Made by a program: the position numbers and the translations under genes. A DNA stretch of 20,224 nt. It comes from a virus. The notes below the pieces were generated by a model, which saw only the letters and a list, made by a program, of their open reading frames with translations, was not told where the DNA came from and ran no database searches. Below, in pieces: positions 11,132 to 17,753 of the stretch (position 1 is its first letter; the number at the start of each line of letters is the position of its first letter). The stretch spans positions 1 through 20,224 of the IMG/VR virus record IMGVR_UViG_3300024259_000185; one strand, written 5' to 3'.

Positions 11132-13045
11132 CTAATTTCCGCAAACTTCCGTATCAATTATCTCCATGAGATTGACGTACATGTCTGTAGGATTATGCTT
11201 AAGTTCATACCACTTACCGCCTGACTCGGCAGCCAATGGCTCCCAACCGGTCTTTCCGAACGGCATTGTGGAGTTTTTACTAGTATAATTGGTGAATGTG
11301 TAGATTGATGTGTCTGAACTAGATGCTATCATTTTTAATAAAATGCTCTGTGTTACTCCATCGTAATTTGAATTCCAGCTTGCACCTAAAATATTCTTTG
11401 GAATCATATAGCTTTGTCCATGTTCATCTGAAAATACGATAATAACTCTCTTCGCATTTGGTCTCCAATTTACTTTAAAATTTTCTAACTCAGGTATCGA
11501 TTCTGCAATAGACTGACCAACCATCGTTGCCCAGGTTAGCTCATCCAACTGCCAGGGCTCTGTCGCTGATAAATCCATCAAAGAAAGGTATACTGCATCA
11601 TACAACATTTCGAACTGTCCGTTCATAGTATTTTTGTCTAATGACGAGAAATTAGACATAAAGTCTTCGAAAGAGTTAAGGTCGCTAACCAATTCTAAAT
11701 AATTATTATTACCTGCTTGGGCTGGGACTCTAGGTCCTACAATCAATCCCCACTGAATCACTGATTCATCTTTATAGTTTTTGGCGAACTGGTTTAACGC
11801 AATCAAAACAGCTTCGATTTCTGAACTCATAGATCCAGACCAATCTACAATAAAAAGAATATCAGTGTCCTGCATTTCTTTATCTTGGTCAACTTTACCA
11901 TCACAGTCTTCGTCTACACCGTTGCACTGGTCTTCTAACAAGGGCAATATTTCATCTTTGCAATAGCCAGCTATAAACTGTCCTGAATCAGTATAATTCC
12001 CCCACGAGCCTTCGAAACATGTAGCGACCCCGGCTTGACAAATCCCTACATCCATAGTCTCAGGAGGACCTGTGTAACAGACTTCATATAAGTCTTCATC
12101 GATAAGTTGGTTGCAGTTGTCATCATGATTGTTACAAAGCTCATAAGGAAGCGGCTTGCCTCCAAAAGGATCACAATTAGGGTCCACTGGTAATTCCCAG
12201 AAACACATAGCGAAGCAAGGAGTGAAGCCTAGATTACTACAATCAGGGTTCTTGCATTCACATGTTTTGTATCCTGAACCACACAACAAAGGATCTTCTT
12301 CGCATGGGAATAATGTCCCAATATCTTGGATAGTACACAAACAGTCTAATCCTTCATCAATAGCTCCATCGCAATCGTTGTCTATGCCATCACAGATCTC
12401 AGACTCTGGCTGTTGAGCTGTACAAGAACCCCAACTGCCATCGACACAAAGCTCATAACCGTTGTCACATATAGTGTTGCAAGGTCGAATTAAATCTTCA
12501 TCAGTATCCCCATTACAATCATCATCAATGTCATTGCATATCTCAGGAAGTTCTGGACCACATTCGTTACAAGCGTTTAATTGTCCTTCATCTATTAATC
12601 CATCGCAGTTATTATCAATACCATCGCACACTTCCTCAGTGCATTCAGTCTCACACTTACCTTCTTTGATATATCCTTTGTCACAATAAATTGTTTTCTT
12701 CCCAGGAAGCCCAGCATCTGTGGTGCAGTCTTCTTCTCCCATCTTGAATTGACTGGGATCACATTCAAGGAACTCTTCACACTCGCTGATTGAAATAACT
12801 TCCGCAGGCTCTTTACAAATATCCTTTACAATAGCTATTCGAAACAAAGGACCGGAAACACCAGGACAGAAATAATATTCTGTTCTATGACAGTCTAATT
12901 TATATTGCTCTGGTGATATAACTGGAGTAGGAGGATCATTAATTGCTTGTTGAGGTTTTTCAACAATTTGAGGCTTCTCTAAAAATGCCTCGCTGCAACC
13001 GCTCAAAACGATAGCAGCAGCTAGAATTGCTTGTGTAATTTTCAT
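11132..13045 (-). CDS. Lipoprotein with five MopE-type metal-binding repeats and a vWA domain
   Basis: The 637-residue protein has a lipoprotein signal, with lipobox LSGC and Cys17 as the likely lipid site, then a Pro-rich linker. Five copies of the repeat E-x-C-[DN]-x-x-D-[DN]-[DN]-C-[DN]-G-x-x-D-E follow at about 138-154, 168-184, 216-232, 302-318 and 372-388. Two strong examples are EVCDGIDNNCDGLIDEGQ and EICDGIDNDCDGAIDEGL. Next is a vWA domain (about 394-630) with an intact MIDAS start DWSGSMS and a later KRVIIVFSDEH. MopE repeats are proposed to bind Cu or Ca, and vWA domains bind partners through a metal ion. It probably faces the periplasm or cell surface. The A/T repeat region lies upstream and no Shine-Dalgarno site is visible. 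The family is typical of deltaproteobacterial and myxobacterial surface proteins, so it suggests the host. Confidence 0.85.
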   Translation of the reverse strand: MKITQAILAAAIVLSGCSEAFLEKPQIVEKPQQAINDPPTPVISPEQYKLDCHRTEYYFCPGVSGPLFRIAIVKDICKEPAEVISISECEEFLECDPSQFKMGEEDCTTDAGLPGKKTIYCDKGYIKEGKCETECTEEVCDGIDNNCDGLIDEGQLNACNECGPELPEICNDIDDDCNGDTDEDLIRPCNTICDNGYELCVDGSWGSCTAQQPESEICDGIDNDCDGAIDEGLDCLCTIQDIGTLFPCEEDPLLCGSGYKTCECKNPDCSNLGFTPCFAMCFWELPVDPNCDPFGGKPLPYELCNNHDDNCNQLIDEDLYEVCYTGPPETMDVGICQAGVATCFEGSWGNYTDSGQFIAGYCKDEILPLLEDQCNGVDEDCDGKVDQDKEMQDTDILFIVDWSGSMSSEIEAVLIALNQFAKNYKDESVIQWGLIVGPRVPAQAGNNNYLELVSDLNSFEDFMSNFSSLDKNTMNGQFEMLYDAVYLSLMDLSATEPWQLDELTWATMVGQSIAESIPELENFKVNWRPNAKRVIIVFSDEHGQSYMIPKNILGASWNSNYDGVTQSILLKMIASSSDTSIYTFTNYTSKNSTMPFGKTGWEPLAAESGGKWYELKHNPTDMYVNLMEIIDTEVCGN

Positions 13046-13059
13046 AAAAATCGATTGTC

Positions 13060-13086
13060 TATATATAATATATATAATATATATAA
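13060..13086. repeat. Three tandem 9-bp AT repeats upstream of the MopE/vWA gene
   Basis: TATATATAA occurs three times head to tail, and the run continues as TAATATTAC. It lies 15-41 bases before the ATG of the MopE/vWA lipoprotein gene, so it may act as an AT-rich promoter with several -10 choices, or as a site of easy melting. Copy number may vary between isolates. Confidence 0.6.
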
Positions 13087-13101
13087 TAATATTACTTATT
13101 T

Positions 13102-13290
13102 CTATTTCCTAAGTCTATACTTAAGATAAGCTTTATATACTCTTTTCTTTAAATTAGATTCAAAGTATCTTAAACTTAGGAAATAAAATATTTTATCTAA
13201 AAAGAAAGATAGAAGGAATGGTATAATAAAGAATCTTCCTTTCTTATTGGTTTTAACAACTCTCCAGATAAAGCTAAGTTTATTATTCAT
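13102..13290 (-). CDS. Small basic membrane protein
   Basis: The 62-residue protein starts MNNKLSFIWRVVKTNKKGRF, has one hydrophobic segment with FFIIPFLLSFFLDKIFYFLSL (about 20-40), and a very basic tail ending KAYLKYRLRK. The start overlaps the end of the previous gene by eight bases (ATGAATAA), with GAGG a few bases upstream. Its tail would lie on the cytoplasmic side. Function unknown; membrane-active small proteins are common in phages for lysis or exclusion, but nothing specific is seen. Confidence 0.55.
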   Translation of the reverse strand: MNNKLSFIWRVVKTNKKGRFFIIPFLLSFFLDKIFYFLSLRYFESNLKKRVYKAYLKYRLRK

Positions 13291-13501
13291 AAGCCTCTAT
13301 TCTCCAATCATCATCATAAAAAATCTTATTAATAGGAAACCAGTATATTTTGTACAGTACCTGACTTTCCGATGTAGCTGTCCCTAAAACAATTCCAAAA
13401 TGACATTGTTCTACATCAGGGTCATGATGGTTTTCTTTAAGCCAATTTTCCTTAAATCTTACTAACTTACCAGTTTTAAATATTTCTATTGAAATAGACA
13501 T
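13283..13501 (-). CDS. Small SH3-like beta-barrel protein
   Basis: This 72-residue protein begins MSISIEIFKTGKLVRFKENW and then has CHFGIVLGTATSESQVLYKIYWFPINKIFYDDDWRI. The pattern F-K-x-G-x-L-V-x-[FW] then D/H-x-G-I-V-L then [IV]-x-[VI]-[YW]-[FW] resembles small SH3/KOW-like barrels frequent in marine phages. A paralogue-like gene lies at 14156-14410 on the other strand. The ATG overlaps the end of the preceding gene by 16 bases. Function unknown; such barrels often mediate protein or RNA binding. Confidence 0.55.
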   Translation of the reverse strand: MSISIEIFKTGKLVRFKENWLKENHHDPDVEQCHFGIVLGTATSESQVLYKIYWFPINKIFYDDDWRIEAYE

Positions 13502-13638
13502 TCCGTGTGTTTATAATTATACTTGTCTTTCATTATTCTTCTATCCATAACTACTTCAACTTTCTTATTATCTTTAAAGATTTCAGAAATTAACAAATGT
13601 AATTCCGTATAACCATGAGTAACTACAAACCTTTCCAT
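13486..13638 (-). CDS. Short protein (50 aa), unknown function
   Basis: The reading frame starts MERFVVTHGYTELHLLISEI and contains KKVEVVMDRRIMKDKYN, ending TECLFQ. AGGGGG nine bases before the ATG is a good ribosome site. It overlaps the next minus gene by 16 bases. The V-x-V-V-M-D-R-R strand-turn resembles small phage proteins with an alternating beta/alpha pattern, but no family is recognised. Real on balance because of the ribosome site and coupling. Confidence 0.5.
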   Translation of the reverse strand: MERFVVTHGYTELHLLISEIFKDNKKVEVVMDRRIMKDKYNYKHTECLFQ

Positions 13639-13669
13639 TATCCATTCCCCCTGAAACGCTTTTCTTATT

Positions 13670-13698
13670 TTGAAAAGAGTGAAAAATCATCCTTAAAT
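13670..13698 (+). promoter_or_regulatory. Sigma70-like promoter of the plus-strand island
   Basis: TTGAAA (13670-13675), a spacer of exactly 17 bases, and TTAAAT (13693-13698). The expected transcription start is near 13705. It resembles the tmRNA promoter in its -35 box and spacer and would drive the two plus-strand genes from 13785. Confidence 0.55.
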
Positions 13699-13720
13699 AG
13701 TCGAAAAAAATAAAATATTA

Positions 13721-13776
13721 AGGTCTCTTAATAAAAGACCTGTCTATGTATAGACAACACAATACTCTGGAGTATT
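13721..13776 (+). promoter_or_regulatory. Leader of three consecutive hairpins covering the ribosome site
   Basis: Hairpin 1: AGGTCT (13721-13726) with AGACCT (13736-13741). Hairpin 2: GTCTAT with ATAGAC (13742-13755), directly after. Hairpin 3: AATACTC with GAGTATT (13761-13776), perfect 7+2+7, and its 3' arm holds the GGAG ribosome site. Hairpins 2 and 3 have two-base loops, so they may rather be DNA operator half-sites. On the minus strand hairpin 1 is followed by a T-rich run (TTAATATTTTATTTTTTT), so it could also terminate transcripts coming from 14407. Confidence 0.6.
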
Positions 13777-13784
13777 TTAAAAAC

Positions 13785-14210
13785 ATGAAAAAATTAATGA
13801 TTCTAATAATTTGGCTCTCTTTGTCACTCCCCAGCACTTCTGCTACGGCAAATAAGTTTGTTCAAACAACCAATCAACTTCATAAATCAAAAAAGTTGAA
13901 TTATGTAGATACAGAAATTGGAAACACTTTAAATTTATATAAAATTTCTACTACAGATTCCAGCACAAAAAAGTTATATAATCCTTTAAATATTCAGATT
14001 TCCCAAACAAAGAATTTAACTTTAAGAGAAAGACGTGCATTAAAAAAGGCTCAGTTCTTCCAATCGCGCCGACAACGATCTTTTCGACGTAAGGCAAAAA
14101 AGTTCGACTTCTACCAAGAAAGAAGAAGGAAGAAATTTAAAAATCAAATGTATTTATGGAGATGGTTTCAAAAGAATCAGTTCCAACCTTTAAACAAGGC
14201 GACCTCGTAA
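13785..14210 (+). CDS. Secreted basic protein
   Basis: From the ATG at 13785 it is a 141-residue protein: MKKLMILIIWLSLSLPSTSATA gives a signal peptide with a likely cut after SATA. The middle is polar (Ser/Thr/Asn/Lys), and about residues 80-125 are strongly Arg/Lys-rich (RERRALKKAQFF, RRQRSFRRKAKKF, ERRRKKFKNQ). The GGAG is 12 bases before the ATG and is inside hairpin 3. A longer reading from 13746 would put residues before the signal peptide, so I reject it. Its end overlaps the next plus gene by 55 bases. A basic secreted protein might bind DNA, cell wall teichoic-type polymers or lipid A. Function unknown. Confidence 0.6.
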   Translation: MKKLMILIIWLSLSLPSTSATANKFVQTTNQLHKSKKLNYVDTEIGNTLNLYKISTTDSSTKKLYNPLNIQISQTKNLTLRERRALKKAQFFQSRRQRSFRRKAKKFDFYQERRRKKFKNQMYLWRWFQKNQFQPLNKATS

Positions 14211-14410
14211 AGTGGTGGTACTCCGCTCCTACAATACCACACACAGTAGATAAAGATGATATGGAAGCATGGGTGGACATAGGCATCGTGCTTACCGTAG
14301 AGAAGTGGGCAGGTGACGATGATATACGCAGTGTAATAGAAGTATACTTTGCTAAAGCCGGTTCTAACTGGTGTAACCCTAAAAGCTTAGAGCTAGTCAA
14401 TAGGTATTAG
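14156..14410 (+). CDS. Small SH3-like beta-barrel protein (plus-strand copy)
   Basis: The 84-residue protein has VPTFKQGDLVKWWYSAPT at the start, DIGIVLTVEKW in the middle, and VIEVYFAKAGSNWCNPKSLELV at the end. This is the typical F-x-x-G-D-L-V-x-W ... G-I-V-x-x-V ... [VI]-x-V-x-[FW] ... L-E-L pattern of small SH3-like phage proteins and is related in design to 13283-13501. The start at 14156 has no strong ribosome site nearby; a second ATG is six bases later. Its last four bases overlap the convergent gene at 14407. Confidence 0.65.
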   Translation: MEMVSKESVPTFKQGDLVKWWYSAPTIPHTVDKDDMEAWVDIGIVLTVEKWAGDDDIRSVIEVYFAKAGSNWCNPKSLELVNRY

Positions 14411-14640
14411 TGCTTTGTAAGAAGATAGATTTTACATTCGCCTTTTCTTTTTGCTTTCAACTTGGCGATTAAACGATCTTTATTTAATAGACTTGCTTCG
14501 CAGGTCTTTTTATTTATCTCTATTACAATTTTTTCTGCATGTTCGACTCGTGGCAGGCATACGGATAAACAAATACCGATTAAAATAATAATCAATAAAA
14601 TCGCTAACTTATAATCTAATCTTTTAAAAAACTTTTTCAC
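14407..14640 (-). CDS. Single-pass membrane protein, possible i-spanin-like or accessory
   Basis: This 77-residue protein begins with GTG: (M)KKFFKRLDYKLAILLIIIL, a basic N-terminus followed by one transmembrane segment (about 12-30), then a periplasmic-type tail with two Cys (KKTCEASLLNKDRL, KGECKIYLL). The GTGA overlap with the upstream gene (14637) implies coupled translation. The topology (N-in, short charged tail outside) fits an i-spanin or a small membrane anchor. Spanin partners were not found, so this is a guess. Confidence 0.55.
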   Translation of the reverse strand: MKKFFKRLDYKLAILLIIILIGICLSVCLPRVEHAEKIVIEINKKTCEASLLNKDRLIAKLKAKRKGECKIYLLTKH

Positions 14641-15059
14641 ACTTTATATTTCCACATCCACCCCCAACGTTTTCTTGTTTGTAGATAATCTACATCAAGT
14701 TCGTTAGTATAAGCTTCTTGTTCCGCTCTAATGCGGTGATAAGCTTTATTAGCAGCGGATGTGTATTCGCGACCACGAGTGCTCTTTTGACCCTCCCAAT
14801 CTTTCCTGTACTTAACAAGACCCCGCACCCAATCAAACAAATATAATAATATTAGTCCTACAACAAACGTTTCTAACGTTTGTTGAAAGTGGATGGTTTC
14901 ATGTCTCTTGGTGGTTTCATCCATTTCTCCTCGGGAGAATACAAGAAAGAAAATGGTAATGGCGCTGATGTTAAGTGGAGCGACTTTAGATAACCAGACG
15001 GGAATCTTAGAGTTTTCTATGAATAACGGCTTCCAATTTTTTGGTAATAATTTTTTCAT
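14637..15059 (-). CDS. Membrane-bound HExxH peptidase-like protein
   Basis: From the ATG at 15059 the protein has 140 residues. It has an N-terminal hydrophobic segment (ISAITIFFLVFS), then TKRHETIHFQQTLE with an HExxH zinc motif, directly followed by a second hydrophobic segment FVVGLILLYLFDWVRGL. RIRAEQEAYTNELDVDYL, whose RAEQEA may give the third ligand (Glu), comes before the end. HExxH immediately before a membrane helix is like small M48/M56-like peptidases. The ATG overlaps the stop of the 754-residue gene as ATGA, so I prefer it to a GTG 18 bases upstream. Substrate unknown. Confidence 0.65.
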   Translation of the reverse strand: MKKLLPKNWKPLFIENSKIPVWLSKVAPLNISAITIFFLVFSRGEMDETTKRHETIHFQQTLETFVVGLILLYLFDWVRGLVKYRKDWEGQKSTRGREYTSAANKAYHRIRAEQEAYTNELDVDYLQTRKRWGWMWKYKV

Positions 15060-17320
15060 TTTAAAAAGTTCCTCCACCCTTGGAAATGTTCATTCATCGC
15101 ATCGTCCCAAGATTTTCTTTCGGCATCAATAGCTGCTTGTTGTTCTGAACTTTCTTTCTCTTCAGTTTCTTTCTCATCCCACATGGAAAGATATCTTTTA
15201 GCAACGGTTGTATTATGAGCCATAAAATCTTCAAGCATTCCAGTCCAAGCTGCTTCGTAAGAGTCTTCAATTAAACTCCAGAACTTATCAACGTCTTGTA
15301 AGAAGCGCATGTTCCACTTAAGAGAAGCGTCTCTCAAAGGAATCTCAACATAGAAAGGGACTGTAAACTTTCCGCTTTCTGGATGATAGACCCTTTGGCT
15401 TGGAACAGTGGCGTAAGTAAAGTTGCCTAACTCGTAAGGATTATCCGCTTCTTGTAATGGAAGTTCCAATTGTTTATCAGCATCTTCTTCGGCTTTCTTG
15501 AAAATTTTTGCGATAGAAGATTTAAATCTTTGACGAGTTACACTATCGTCCATCAACCTAAGAAGCTTATTCTTTAAAAAGTCAATATAGCTTTCTTTCA
15601 TTCCACGCGACATACCAGTGAGTCCATCTTTTCTATCGTACCACTCGCCTGGTTTATCACCTGTCCCCATCTTGCGGGAAAGCTCAAAGAAATCAGCAGG
15701 GATGCGTGGCAGTTGAAGGTGAAGGTCGCCATAGGCAGTAATCTCTCCATCGCCAATCGTAATCTCATCAAAGTGTTTAAGATCTTTCTCAAGTTCAACT
15801 TGGATTTGTTGAGCATTGGCAAGTGCTTCAGATTTAAGAAGATTATTTTTATAGAGTTGGTTTAAGATTTCATCTTTTACAGCGTCGTAATTCTGGTCAT
15901 AACCTTGAACCCGGTTGGCAAAAGTTTCAAACCCGTCTGGTGTGCTGTCTTCATCATGATCTTGGGTAAAGTTCACACGGATAGAGAGAGCATCGTTCGA
16001 GCCCATTGCTCCTTTCTCACGATCCCAGACACCCCCCCATTCAAGCTCAATCTCATCAACATAAATATAGTTGTCGTCCATAGCTTGTCTGGCAATGTCA
16101 ATTACCGTCTCGTTTTCATCACCATTATAACTAAAGTCCGGTTCACCAACCCACTCATCTTCATCAATCTCATCAAACTCCCAAGTGATACCACCGGTGT
16201 AAGAATACTGACCTTCGTCATATTCATCAAACATAACATAAGCATGTTTTGCGTTTTGGTCAAACTCATCTTGGATTGCTTGAAAAGCAGCAGGGTCAGG
16301 ACCAGGAGGATTGAGTGAGATATTAGCAGAGCCTTGTTGTTCGATATCGCCTTTGATTCGAAGCAAAGAATCATAAATCCAAGTAGCAACTTCGTCACCG
16401 TCATCCAGATCAGGTTCTTCTTCTAAATCCTCGTAGGAATCAGACATCTTCGATACAATAGCTTTCCAAATACCAGGAACTTTCTTATCTTCTTCAAACC
16501 CCTCCTTCTGGGAAACTTCCCACAATTCGTTATACATCATCTGACCTTTGCCTGAATACTTTGTTCCGTCAAAAATGCCTTCAAGAACATTCACACCGAC
16601 AGCATTGTCCCATAAATCTTCATCAATAGAATCATCCGCAGCATTAAACATTTCTTCTAGCTGACCATCTCTGTCATAAACAAGTGCGATTTTCTTTTCA
16701 TTATTATCATCATCAAGGTGCTCCATGCGCACCATAACAAACCCTTTCCCATCAGCGGAATACTGGTCAAAGTAGTTTTGTGATTGTGTAGCAGAGATAC
16801 ACCATCGTGTAGCACGACCATAATAGCAAGAAGCATCAGTAGTATAAGGACGCACAGCAAAGAAGTCGCCGTTATCATAAACAATCTCCGACCCTTCCAT
16901 TGCTGTTTCTTTTTTCTTCTGCCTTTTTTCTTTGCCTGTATCGCCAAGCTTTTCTAAATCATCAAACAACTCTTTGACTGTCTTATATTGATAAAGATCT
17001 TTTTTCTTTAAACGTTGTTTGTTTAAGTGGAATTTTTTAACGCCATCTTTGGTCTTCTCAATAAAATCTTGACGAGCAGAATAAGAAGCCTGGTCTCTAA
17101 AAAAATCTGCTACCTTTTTAGCCATCCAACCAAGGTAAGCATTGTTACCACTCGGGTCTTTCGCTGAAAAATCATCGATAAGTCCTCTCTTGTCAAGCTC
17201 AACATACTTCTTCTTTACGTCTTCTAAACGTCCTTCTGCGAGAAGTTGCTCTTCTTCGGTAAGTTGTGGTTTTGTTCCTTCGTTAAGGAACCCTCTCCAT
17301 TTATTGTGATACAGCGGCAT
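15056..17320 (-). CDS. Large virion-like protein (754 aa) with WRxFL motifs at both ends
   Basis: The protein starts MPLYHNKWRGFLNEG and ends MNEHFQGWRNFLK, so the same W-R-x-F-L pattern is at both ends. A central motif CYYGRATRWCISATQSQNYF (about 165-184) with the following FVMVRMEHLDDD strand resembles the T-x-W-C-x-[AS] plus aromatic pattern seen in large phage proteins of unknown role. The middle (280-480) is very acidic, rich in Asp/Glu. The C-terminal part has VPFYVEIPLRDASLKWNMRFL. I prefer the ATG at 17320: a TTG two codons earlier has its ribosome site too close, while GGAG is eight bases before the ATG. The late-promoter-like ACTACTTATAT is 22 bases upstream. Confidence 0.65.
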   Translation of the reverse strand: MPLYHNKWRGFLNEGTKPQLTEEEQLLAEGRLEDVKKKYVELDKRGLIDDFSAKDPSGNNAYLGWMAKKVADFFRDQASYSARQDFIEKTKDGVKKFHLNKQRLKKKDLYQYKTVKELFDDLEKLGDTGKEKRQKKKETAMEGSEIVYDNGDFFAVRPYTTDASCYYGRATRWCISATQSQNYFDQYSADGKGFVMVRMEHLDDDNNEKKIALVYDRDGQLEEMFNAADDSIDEDLWDNAVGVNVLEGIFDGTKYSGKGQMMYNELWEVSQKEGFEEDKKVPGIWKAIVSKMSDSYEDLEEEPDLDDGDEVATWIYDSLLRIKGDIEQQGSANISLNPPGPDPAAFQAIQDEFDQNAKHAYVMFDEYDEGQYSYTGGITWEFDEIDEDEWVGEPDFSYNGDENETVIDIARQAMDDNYIYVDEIELEWGGVWDREKGAMGSNDALSIRVNFTQDHDEDSTPDGFETFANRVQGYDQNYDAVKDEILNQLYKNNLLKSEALANAQQIQVELEKDLKHFDEITIGDGEITAYGDLHLQLPRIPADFFELSRKMGTGDKPGEWYDRKDGLTGMSRGMKESYIDFLKNKLLRLMDDSVTRQRFKSSIAKIFKKAEEDADKQLELPLQEADNPYELGNFTYATVPSQRVYHPESGKFTVPFYVEIPLRDASLKWNMRFLQDVDKFWSLIEDSYEAAWTGMLEDFMAHNTTVAKRYLSMWDEKETEEKESSEQQAAIDAERKSWDDAMNEHFQGWRNFLK

Positions 17321-17342
17321 ATCCAAATCTCCGTTTATTTGT

Positions 17343-17353
17343 ATATAAGTAGT
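17343..17353 (-). promoter_or_regulatory. Late-promoter-like motif ACTACTTATAT
   Basis: Second exact copy of the 11-mer seen at 11120-11130, again on the minus strand in a gene gap, 22 bases before the ATG of the 754-residue gene and after the thioesterase gene region begins. Confidence 0.45.
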
Positions 17354-17361
17354 TGAAATAT

Positions 17362-17751
17362 TTAGTTAGAGGAATATTTTGCTTTAATATTCTCGTGTAT
17401 AGGAACTGGGTCTCCGTCTCCGTCGATACGAACAAAAGTCATCTCTGTTGAGCATACCACTTTTTGTGAACCATTATAAGGAGAATGTCTTCTTGCTTCT
17501 AATTTGAAGGTAACAGAAGTATTGCCTATCTTTTCGACCTCACCATAGATTTTAATAATCTGTCCTGGTCGAACGGGCTTGCGAAAAATAACTTCTGATA
17601 TTTTAACCGTCACCATTCTAGGCGACCCACAAACTTCAGCCGCGAATGCAGCACCAGCTTCATCTAGCCAAGAAAGCATTGCTCCACCAAAAAGATTCCC
17701 GTGGAAACCAACATTCTGTGTTTTACAAACATGTGTCGAGATTAATTGCAT
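17362..17751 (-). CDS. Acyl-CoA thioesterase, hotdog fold (YciA/BACH type)
   Basis: This 129-residue protein is the standard length for a single hotdog domain. VGFHGNLFGGAMLSWLDEAGAAFA (14-37) carries the family's N-x-F-G-G-x-x-[LM]-x-W-x-D-x-A-[AG] motif with Asp30 as the likely catalytic residue. VTVKISEVIFRKPVRPGQIIKIYGEVEKIG (47-76) is the second typical strand set, and VVCSTEMTFVRID closes the sheet. It hydrolyses acyl-CoA to free acid and CoA; chain length preference cannot be read. It lies between the fibre-type genes and the 754-residue gene, in line with them. Phage-borne thioesterases would be accessory metabolic genes, perhaps adjusting lipids. Confidence 0.9.
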   Translation of the reverse strand: MQLISTHVCKTQNVGFHGNLFGGAMLSWLDEAGAAFAAEVCGSPRMVTVKISEVIFRKPVRPGQIIKIYGEVEKIGNTSVTFKLEARRHSPYNGSQKVVCSTEMTFVRIDGDGDPVPIHENIKAKYSSN

Positions 17752-17753
17752 GG

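Noticed and set aside
11781-12689. Plus-strand open frames opposite the MopE/vWA gene
   Set aside because: They are shadows of the repeated Cys/Asp-rich coding region; no ribosome sites and low-complexity Ser-rich translations.
13721-13741. Simple rho-independent terminator only
   Set aside because: The stem is only six pairs and has little G/C beyond three pairs; the U-rich tail is on the minus strand, while the same hairpin sits directly in the plus leader. I list it as regulatory and mention the terminator option.
15060-15077. GTG start at 15077 for the membrane peptidase-like gene
   Set aside because: The ATGA overlap with the upstream stop gives a better coupled start at 15059.
15905-16947. 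Long open frames on both strands inside the 754-residue gene
   Set aside because: They mirror the acidic coding part; no start signals and unnatural composition.
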